From the NCBI GenBank assembly GCA_021827285.1, contig JAKAWM010000233.1, forward strand, positions 1 through 5,014: a stretch of DNA of 5,014 nucleotides, written 5' to 3'. Under the pieces are notes generated by a model. It was not told where the DNA came from. It searched no databases and saw nothing but the letters and a program-made list of their open reading frames with translations. The position numbers were made by a program, and so were the translations under genes. How positions within the stretch are numbered: position 1 is the stretch's first letter; each line of letters opens with the position of its first letter. This document shows, in pieces, positions 1 to 4,562 of the stretch. The DNA comes from Actinomycetes bacterium (GTDB taxonomy: Bacteria > Actinomycetota > Acidimicrobiia > Acidimicrobiales > Palsa-688).

Positions 1-48
1 GCCGGACTCTCAGTGGTTCTGACATGAACAAATCATGACCGTCCCGCT
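1..48. other. Gene-free left edge with a small inverted repeat
   Basis: All three plus-strand frames hit a stop early: TGA at 25-27 in frame 1, 20-22 in frame 2 and 36-38 in frame 3. Any gene entering from the left on the plus strand must therefore end within the first 38 bases. A short inverted repeat, CATGA-acaaa-TCATG, lies at 23-37 in a locally AT-rich patch. It could be a small hairpin or chance. No RNA gene is recognisable here. Confidence 0.3.
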
Positions 49-74
49 CGCCCGGGTGGTGGACCACCTGGGCG
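49..74. terminator. Strong hairpin, candidate transcription terminator
   Basis: Bases 49-59 (CGCCCGGGTGG) pair with 64-74 (CCACCTGGGCG) around the loop TGGA. This gives an 11-bp stem with one G-U wobble (54/69) when read on the plus strand. On the minus strand that pair becomes a C-A mismatch, so the plus-strand RNA folds slightly better. No convincing U-tract follows on either strand (plus: TTCCAG). It could end a plus-strand gene just left of the window, or the minus-strand lipoprotein gene whose stop lies about 80 bases away. A terminator role is inferred from structure and position only. Confidence 0.35.
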
Positions 75-103
75 TTCCAGGGCGGTCAGAGCACTAGCCT
101 GCG

Positions 104-164
104 CTCAGCGAGCCTCAGCGAGCCTCAGCGAGCCTCAGCGAGCCTCAGCGGGCCTCAGCGGGCC
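104..164. repeat. 10-bp tandem repeat array, unit AGCCTCAGCG
   Basis: Four perfect AGCCTCAGCG copies occupy 111-150. A fifth copy with one change (GGCCTCAGCG) is at 151-160. Partial copies flank them (CTCAGCG at 104-110 and GGCC at 161-164), giving about six units. Read on the minus strand the unit is CGCTGAGGCT. It contains TGA, and the first such TGA (157-155) is the stop codon of the lipoprotein gene. Because the unit is not a multiple of three, further copies place a TGA in every minus-strand frame. A slippage-generated minisatellite is the simplest reading. The 10-bp period would put each copy on nearly the same DNA face, so protein binding is possible but unsupported. Confidence 0.9.
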
Positions 165-994
165 GGCGTCACCGCTTGGTGGTCGGGGTCAAAGAAGATG
201 CCCTGGTGCTGGGCCAGCGCCGCCCTTACCGGGACGTACTGCTGAGAGAGCACCCTCCACGCCCCGTCCGAGTAACCGATCAAGAGCTGGTCATAGGAGT
301 TGGGCGGCACCGGGCTCGGTCCCAAGGTCGAGCCCGCCATATAGGTCACCAGGCCGCCCGGAGGGGGGACGACCACGAACCCCTGGCCCAGATAGCGCCA
401 CAGCACCACCCTGCCGGTGCCTTCGACTACGTCCAGGTCGCGACCGAAGCCGGGTTTGGCCGTGGTGGTGATAAAGACGAGCTTGGTATCCCCGTCGCGC
501 TCCAGGTCGTCGGCGAAGAGCTTGGTAGGCATCCCTGCGCTCTGGAAGTTGTGCGCCAGCACCAGCTCCCACTGCCTGCCCTTTCGCCGCCACACGAGGT
601 CGCGCTCTGGCCTGGGGCCGGCGGCACCGGTCCCTTCCTCGACGACCCCGGCCACCGTCCCGTCTGGAGCCGAAGCCACCACGCATTTCATCAGGCCAAA
701 ACCCGGGTCGGCCAGGGAGTGGCAACTCCGGCGGTACGGCTTGTACAACGGCCGGGACGGCGCCAGGAGGTCGGTGCCGTCTCCTGACAGGGAGATGCCG
801 ACGACCTCGGGGTCAGCCCCAGGCAGGGAGCTGCGCCGGACCTGCGAAGGAGCGGGGGAACGGCGGGGCGGATGTTTGGTGGCGGAGCGAACTGTCCCGC
901 ACCCTGTGGCCATGGGCGCCAGGACGGCTACCAGCGCCAGAGCGAGCGCGGCAAGGCCAAGGCCAGGGCGTCGGTTTGGCCGGGCAGCTCTCAT
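155..994 (-). CDS. Predicted secreted lipoprotein of unknown function
   Basis: I do not recognise this 279-residue protein. The N-terminus is a clear export signal: Arg-rich residues 1-10, an Ala/Leu/Val core at about 12-27, then a lipobox-like MATG-Cys with Cys32 as the expected lipid anchor. Mature sequence starts with a Pro/Arg/Ser-rich tether (about 33-60), followed by a compact domain. Cys91 and Cys104 could form a disulfide outside the membrane. Residues 161-174 (ADDLERDGDTKLVF) resemble an Asp-rich FG-GAP/VCBS-type beta-propeller turn, but only one copy is evident, so no fold is assigned. The start chosen is ATG 994-992, which gives a normal short n-region. An in-frame ATG at 1030 would add 12 residues and overlap the purB start. 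GAGG lies 14 bases upstream of the chosen start, too far for a good Shine-Dalgarno. The gene is divergent from purB. The stop codon lies inside the 10-bp repeat array. Confidence 0.8.
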   Translation of the reverse strand: MRAARPNRRPGLGLAALALALVAVLAPMATGCGTVRSATKHPPRRSPAPSQVRRSSLPGADPEVVGISLSGDGTDLLAPSRPLYKPYRRSCHSLADPGFGLMKCVVASAPDGTVAGVVEEGTGAAGPRPERDLVWRRKGRQWELVLAHNFQSAGMPTKLFADDLERDGDTKLVFITTTAKPGFGRDLDVVEGTGRVVLWRYLGQGFVVVPPPGGLVTYMAGSTLGPSPVPPNSYDQLLIGYSDGAWRVLSQQYVPVRAALAQHQGIFFDPDHQAVTPAR

Positions 995-1004
995 GCCTGC
1001 AGCA

Positions 1005-1011
1005 TTATCCT
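1005..1011. promoter_or_regulatory. Candidate divergent -10 region between lipoprotein gene and purB
   Basis: Only 34 bp separate the two divergent starts. The single AT-rich patch reads TATCCT at 1006-1011 on the plus strand (fits TAnnnT) and GATAAT at 1010-1005 on the minus strand (5 of 6 to TATAAT). From these, transcription would begin near 1018-1020 for purB and near 998 for the lipoprotein gene, leaving 5' leaders of under about 12 bases. No good -35 hexamer is seen at normal spacing on either strand. Position and motif are visible; function is inferred. Confidence 0.35.
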
Positions 1012-1028
1012 CGCGGGTTGTGACCAAC

Positions 1029-2444
1029 ATGGCAGGCGACGCCTTGCGGGGTGATGAGTGGCGCCTGAGGGCGCTGTCTCCCCTGGACGGCCGTTACGGT
1101 GCCCAGTTGGAGCCGTATGCGGCCGCCTTCTCGGAGCAGGCCCTGGTTCATCAGCGCTTCAACGTGGAAGTGGCCTGGTTGGAGCACCTGGCCAGCATGC
1201 CGCAGTTGGCCGAGCTTGGCCCGTTGTCACCATCGGAGCGGGCGGCGCTCGATGGCTGGGCCCGGGATTTCGGCGGGCGGGAGGCGACGGCGGTGAAAGA
1301 AATAGAGCGCCGTACCAACCACGACGTGAAGGCGGTCGAGTACTACCTGAAGCGCCGCCTGACGAGCGAACTGGGCTGGTCCCCGGCCCGGGCCGAGTTT
1401 GCCCACTTCGCTGCCACCTCCGAAGACGTGAACAACCTGGCCTACGCCCGCATGGTGCGGGCCGGGTTGGGCTCAGCCTGGCTGCCGGAGGCCCGGGCAC
1501 TGGTGGACGAGGTGCGGTCCATGGCGCTCGAGCACGCTGAGCTCTCCATGCTGGCCCGGACCCATGGCCAGCCAGCGACCCCCACGACCCTGGGCAAGGA
1601 ACTGGCTGTTTTCGTAGCTCGCTGGGACCGTCAGCTGGAGGCCGTGGCCGGCGTGGCTATCCCGGGTAAGTGGGCGGGCGCCACTGGGACGCTGGCCGCC
1701 TTGGTGGTCAGCTACCCCGGGCTTGACTGGATGGTTGCCGTACGGGAGTTTGTCGAGTCCATGGGGTTTAGCTGGTCGCCGCTCGTGACCCAGATAGAGC
1801 CGCACGACTGGATGGCCGAGCTTTTCGACGCCATGAGCCGCTTCGGCACCGTATTGGTGGACTTCTGCCGTGACATGTGGTCCTACATAAGTCTTGGCTA
1901 CCTCCGCCAGAAAGTCGTGGAGTCCGAGGTAGGCAGCTCTACCATGCCTCACAAGGTCAACCCCATCGATTTTGAGAACGCTGAAGCTAACGCTGGATTG
2001 GCCGGCGCCGTCTTCGGTCACCTCTCAGCGAAGTTGCCTGTATCCCGGCTGCAGCGGGACCTTTCTGATTCTTCCGCTCTCCGCAATATCGGGAGCGCCT
2101 TTGGTTATTCCGGATTGGCCATCCATGCCGCGCGCCGGGGTCTGGGTAGGGTCACTCCTGCCCCCGACGTCCTAGCAGCTGACCTCGACGCGAACTGGGA
2201 AGTTTTGACCGAGGCGTTGCAAACGGTGATGCGCCGCTATGGGGCCCCCGATGCCTATGAGCAAATAAAGGCTGCAACGCGCGGTAAGAACCTCACTCGG
2301 AGTGAGCTACACGCCATAGTGACAGCGCTCAGTGTCCCCGAACAAGCAAAAGAAGCGCTTTCGAGCCTGACTCCCGCAACGTACATTGGTCTGGCGCCCG
2401 AACTTGCTAGGTTGGTGAAGGGCACAAGCCAGCGCAACCAATAA
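1029..2444 (+). CDS. purB: Adenylosuccinate lyase (PurB)
   Basis: This cytosolic, normally homotetrameric enzyme of the fumarase/aspartase superfamily acts twice in purine synthesis. It splits SAICAR to AICAR plus fumarate, and adenylosuccinate to AMP plus fumarate. The 471-residue product closely follows the E. coli type (456 residues), opening with LSPLDGRY. Motifs in order are RTNHDVKAVEYYLK (95-108), TSEDVNNL, RTHGQPATP with the catalytic His at 179, TQIEPHDWMAELFD, and the superfamily signature GSSTMPHKVNPIDFEN (302-317) with the catalytic Ser at 303 or 304. QTVMRRYG and LTPATYIG near the C-terminus also match. No key residue is missing. ATG 1029 is taken as start; GTG 1020, three codons upstream, is a real alternative. 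Neither has a clear Shine-Dalgarno, which suits a leaderless mRNA. The last 160 codons use many more A/T-ending codons than the first 312. Confidence 0.97.
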   Translation: MAGDALRGDEWRLRALSPLDGRYGAQLEPYAAAFSEQALVHQRFNVEVAWLEHLASMPQLAELGPLSPSERAALDGWARDFGGREATAVKEIERRTNHDVKAVEYYLKRRLTSELGWSPARAEFAHFAATSEDVNNLAYARMVRAGLGSAWLPEARALVDEVRSMALEHAELSMLARTHGQPATPTTLGKELAVFVARWDRQLEAVAGVAIPGKWAGATGTLAALVVSYPGLDWMVAVREFVESMGFSWSPLVTQIEPHDWMAELFDAMSRFGTVLVDFCRDMWSYISLGYLRQKVVESEVGSSTMPHKVNPIDFENAEANAGLAGAVFGHLSAKLPVSRLQRDLSDSSALRNIGSAFGYSGLAIHAARRGLGRVTPAPDVLAADLDANWEVLTEALQTVMRRYGAPDAYEQIKAATRGKNLTRSELHAIVTALSVPEQAKEALSSLTPATYIGLAPELARLVKGTSQRNQ

Positions 2445-2507
2445 GGGTTCTCGAAATGGACTGGTCTCTGGCTTGGTGAGACAGCAAAGGGACGAGGGCC
2501 CGGGCTC

Positions 2508-2523
2508 GGAGGATAAATCGGTG
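2508..2523 (+). promoter_or_regulatory. Shine-Dalgarno that fixes the start of the small hypothetical gene
   Basis: GGAGG (2508-2512) lies eight bases upstream of GTG 2521-2523. In-frame TTG 2473 and GTG 2476 further upstream have no comparable site. GTG 2521 is therefore the supported start, and the 16 codons before it are most likely untranslated. Confidence 0.8.
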
Positions 2524-2991
2524 AACGGTGAAGGTTCGGTCCCTGTGGACCGTGGCCATTGGTTGTACCGCTTCGACATAGATGTCGAAACGCTGGCGAT
2601 GTACCGTTGCAGGCGCGCCGGGCAGCAATTGGTCGATCCGGAAGTGTGGCGAAGCCTGGCGGCGCTTGCCATCTCAGACGCTTTCTTGCTTCAGGTACCC
2701 GGTGGGTGGCAGCCTTTCATCGAGCTGGCTGATGGCCGCGAAGTTTGGGCCCTGGCCGTCCGCGAAAGCCCTGAGGAATGCGAGCAGGCGGCGCGCCACT
2801 TTCTAGAGACGCTGTCCGCGGCACAGGCCCAGGGCGCTCAGGAGGGCGAAGCGAGCCTCCCTGGCCCCTGGCCCTCGCTCGAGCGACCTGCCGAGGCGCC
2901 GGCGGTCGAGGCGGCCTTGGCGGCAGCGCGCCAGCACCGGGACAAGGCGGGTTGGGAGCTCGTTTTCAGCCGCCAGCGCGAGTACCACTAG
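2521..2991 (+). CDS. Hypothetical protein, 156 residues
   Basis: I do not recognise a family. The product looks soluble and cytosolic, with no signal peptide and no membrane segment. An N-terminal part (about 10-83) mixes aromatic/acidic strand-like sequence (LYRFDID at 15-21), a helix-like VDPEVWRSLAALAISDAF (38-55) and a second strand-rich block ending EVWALAVRES. An Ala/Glu/Gln-rich helical stretch follows (about 85-108), then a Pro-rich linker (about 109-130) and a short charged C-terminal helix. The GTG start has a near-ideal Shine-Dalgarno and third positions are G/C-rich (about 75% by hand count), both arguing for a real gene. It begins 76 bp after purB on the same strand, with no obvious terminator between them, so co-transcription with purB is plausible. 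A candidate terminator follows. No function can be inferred beyond that context. Confidence 0.75.
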   Translation: MNGEGSVPVDRGHWLYRFDIDVETLAMYRCRRAGQQLVDPEVWRSLAALAISDAFLLQVPGGWQPFIELADGREVWALAVRESPEECEQAARHFLETLSAAQAQGAQEGEASLPGPWPSLERPAEAPAVEAALAAARQHRDKAGWELVFSRQREYH

Positions 2992-2999
2992 ACCACTAG
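2984..2999 (+). repeat. 8-bp tandem duplication over a stop codon
   Basis: ACCACTAG occurs twice back to back (2984-2991 and 2992-2999). The first copy contains the TAG stop of the hypothetical gene. The second TAG is out of frame with the first. This is probably a small slippage duplication with no function. Confidence 0.8.
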
Positions 3000-3028
3000 G
3001 CCGCCGGCCTGCGCCGCGGCAGTTGTTT
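3000..3028 (+). terminator. Candidate intrinsic terminator after the purB-side genes
   Basis: GCCGC (3000-3004) can pair with GCGGC (3016-3020). This gives a short, very GC-rich stem with an 11-base loop, followed directly by the T-rich stretch AGTTGTTT (3021-3028). A second fold, GGCC-gcc-GGCC (2999-3009), competes with it. It starts nine bases after the hypothetical gene's stop, where a terminator would be expected. The stem is only five pairs, so this remains tentative. Confidence 0.35.
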
Positions 3029-3054
3029 GGCAGGCGGAAGTGTGCCGTTATTAC
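3027..3054 (+). promoter_or_regulatory. Candidate sigma-70-type promoter for the E3-E2 operon
   Basis: TTGGCA at 3027-3032 matches the -35 consensus at five of six bases. TATTAC at 3049-3054 matches the -10 consensus at four of six, but lacks the usually conserved final T. The spacer is 16 bp. Transcription would start near 3061, giving a leader of about 80 bases before the proposed ACG start. If correct, in-frame TTG 3027 and GTG 3042 lie upstream of the transcript start and cannot be used. Confidence 0.4.
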
Positions 3055-3072
3055 GCGCCTATGTAGTCTGGT

Positions 3073-3086
3073 CTCCAAAGTTGGAG
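3073..3086. repeat. Perfect 6-bp inverted repeat in the E3 leader
   Basis: CTCCAA-AG-TTGGAG is a perfect palindrome with a two-base centre. It lies about 12-25 bases after the predicted transcript start and 55 bases before the proposed E3 start. The geometry suits a dimeric repressor operator better than an RNA hairpin. GGAGG at 3083-3087 resembles a Shine-Dalgarno but has no start codon at useful distance. The regulator, if any, is unknown. Confidence 0.35.
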
Positions 3087-3125
3087 GCGCGAGCGGCTGC
3101 CGGTCAGTCACAGGCCGAGGGTCGC

Positions 3126-3143
3126 GGAGGAGGTGGTCTTACG
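3126..3143 (+). promoter_or_regulatory. Strong Shine-Dalgarno in front of an ACG codon
   Basis: GGAGGAGGT occupies 3126-3134. The GGAGG at 3129-3133 sits seven bases before ACG 3141-3143, which is ideal spacing for a start codon. The protein then reads AEQFDVVVIGGGPAG, just as family members begin after their Met. No ATG, GTG or TTG lies at usable distance in this frame. GTG 3133 is in another frame that closes after 11 codons. Confidence 0.6.
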
Positions 3144-4562
3144 GCCGAGCAGTTCGACGTGGTGGTGATCGGTGGTGGCCCGGCTGGTTATGCGGCCGCG
3201 CTCTATGGGGGGCTGGCCGGCCTGCGCATCGCCCTGGTCGAAAAGGACAAGGTCGGGGGCACATGCCTGCACCGGGGCTGCATACCCGCCAAGGAACTCC
3301 TGGAGACGGCGGCCGTTTATCGGACGGTGAAGCGGGCCAAGGACTACGGCATCTCTGCCAGTGCCATCGCGGTCGACTTCGCTGCCAGCCAGGCACGCAA
3401 ACGCAAGGTGGTGGAGCAGCAGCACAAGGGCCTGCAAGGGCTCCTCAAGCGGCGCAAGGTCGTCACCTATGGCGGCACCGGGGCCCTCCATCCCGGTCGG
3501 GTCGTTAGGGTGGTGGGGCCGGGCGAAGGCTCAGGTGGTGAGGTGGTCGATCTCCGGGCTCCGGCGGTGCTCCTGGCGGCTGGCTCGGTACCGCGCACGG
3601 TCCCCGGCTTTGCCATCGACGGCCGCCTGGTGCTGTCCAGCGACGAGGTGCTTGAGCTTGAGTCGCTGCCGTCCACTGCCGCGGTCATCGGCGGGGGGGC
3701 TATTGGTTGCGAGTTTGCCTCCGCGCTGTCAGACATGGGTGTCCAGGTGACCATCTTGGAAGTACTGCCCAAGATCCTCCCCGGCGTGGACGGCGACGTT
3801 TCGGACGTGGTCGCCAAGTCGTTCGCCAAGCGCGGCATAGCCATCCGCACCGGTGTGCGGGTACATGGCCATACCCCTGCACCCGACGGGTCCTCCACGA
3901 CTGTCCATTTCGGCGAGGGCGAGGACCTTGCCGTGGACCTGGTGGTCGTGTCGGTGGGCCGGCGACCATCGAGCGAAGGCCTTATTGGCCCTGGTTGCAG
4001 CGTCGAAGTGGACGAGCGGGGTTTTGTCAAGGTTGACGAGCTCATGCAGACGAGCGAACAGGGTGTCTACGCATTGGGGGACCTGGTCGCCACGCCTGGG
4101 CTGGCGCACGTGGGGTACGCCGAAGCGATGCTCGTCCTCGACCAGTTGCTCGGGCGCCCCGCCGTGCCGGTGGACTACGCCAAGGTGCCGTGGTGCGTGT
4201 ACACGTTCCCTGAGGTGGCTTTCGCCGGGTACTCGGAAGAGGCGGCCCGGGAAGCCGGCTACGAGGTCGTGACCAAAAAGGACTCCTTTGTGGGCAACGG
4301 GCGGGCGGCCATCGTGGGCGAGGCCGAGGGGCTGGTCAAGATCATCGCAGAAAGGCAGGGCGATGGCACCGCCGGGAAGATCCTCGGAGTGCACATGGCC
4401 GGGCCCTGGGTGACCGAGCAGCTTGGACAGGGGTACTTAGCTGTCAACTGGGAAGCCACGGCTGACGAAGTGGCCCACCTTGTCCAACCCCACCCGTCGT
4501 TATCAGAAGTGTTCGGCGAGACCATGCTCGCCCTGGCCGGGAAAGGTTTGCACGTTGGCTGA
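3141..4562 (+). CDS. lpdA: Dihydrolipoyl dehydrogenase (E3)
   Basis: This is the FAD- and NAD+-dependent E3 component that reoxidises dihydrolipoyl groups on E2 of 2-oxoacid dehydrogenase complexes. The pieces run in order: FAD-binding GGGPAG at 11-16; redox disulfide GGTCLHRGC with Cys42 and Cys47; NAD-binding IGGGAIG at 183-189, with an acidic Glu207 after the second strand that favours NAD over NADP; the second FAD motif YALGD at 310-314; and the C-terminal catalytic pair His451 and Glu456 in HPSLSE. The first His of the usual HxHP motif is Gln449 here. From ACG 3141 the length is 473 residues, normal for the family. TTG 3081 (493 residues), GTG 3042 (506) or TTG 3027 (511) would add unconserved sequence without a Shine-Dalgarno. 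GTG 3159 would cut into the first beta strand. The stop overlaps the E2 start, so the two are probably translationally coupled. Confidence 0.95.
   Translation, partial: TAEQFDVVVIGGGPAGYAAALYGGLAGLRIALVEKDKVGGTCLHRGCIPAKELLETAAVYRTVKRAKDYGISASAIAVDFAASQARKRKVVEQQHKGLQGLLKRRKVVTYGGTGALHPGRVVRVVGPGEGSGGEVVDLRAPAVLLAAGSVPRTVPGFAIDGRLVLSSDEVLELESLPSTAAVIGGGAIGCEFASALSDMGVQVTILEVLPKILPGVDGDVSDVVAKSFAKRGIAIRTGVRVHGHTPAPDGSSTTVHFGEGEDLAVDLVVVSVGRRPSSEGLIGPGCSVEVDERGFVKVDELMQTSEQGVYALGDLVATPGLAHVGYAEAMLVLDQLLGRPAVPVDYAKVPWCVYTFPEVAFAGYSEEAAREAGYEVVTKKDSFVGNGRAAIVGEAEGLVKIIAERQGDGTAGKILGVHMAGPWVTEQLGQGYLAVNWEATADEVAHLVQPHPSLSEVFGETMLALAGKGLHVG
4539..4557 (+). promoter_or_regulatory. Shine-Dalgarno and TTG start of E2, inside the end of E3
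   Basis: GGGAAAGG (4539-4546) lies eight bases before TTG 4555-4557. The TTG opens ADITMPQLGE, the expected N-terminus of an E2 lipoyl domain. ATG 4570, five codons later, has no Shine-Dalgarno and would remove the first strand of the domain. The start lies 8 bases inside the E3 gene (overlap 4555-4562). Confidence 0.75.

Noticed and set aside
104..164. CRISPR array or plasmid-type iterons
   Set aside because: The units are only 10 bp and directly abutting, with no spacers, and no cas or replication gene is nearby.
176..787. A 203-codon plus-strand open frame antisense to the lipoprotein gene
   Set aside because: The minus-strand frame has a signal peptide with a lipobox and sensible domain sequence. 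The plus frame has neither, and long antisense frames are common at this GC content.
417..1028. A 204-codon plus-strand open stretch in frame with and directly upstream of purB, which would make PurB 675 residues
   Set aside because: It lies antisense to the lipoprotein gene, its translation is Arg/Ser/Pro-rich shadow sequence, and PurB of this type begins a few residues before LSPLDGRY.
1016..1028. GTTG-tgac-CAAC at the purB start as an operator
   Set aside because: The arms are only four bases, with no extension either way.
2461..2468. The 8-mer CTGGTCTC upstream of the hypothetical gene, repeated at 3068-3075 upstream of E3, as a shared regulatory motif
   Set aside because: An 8-base match across a few kilobases is not significant, and the two copies lie at different distances from their genes.
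2464..2482. Inverted repeat GTCTC-n9-GAGAC between purB and the hypothetical gene as a terminator
   Set aside because: The stem is only five pairs with a nine-base loop and no T-run. Such a repeat is likely by chance.
3061..3066. ATG-TAG start-stop element near the predicted E3 transcript start as a regulatory uORF
   Set aside because: It has no Shine-Dalgarno and is only two codons long. There is nothing beyond coincidence to support it.
3693..3699. Run of seven G inside the NAD-binding motif of E3 as a phase-variation tract
   Set aside because: It simply encodes the Gly-rich Rossmann motif. The frame is intact, and an essential metabolic gene is an unlikely phase-variable target.
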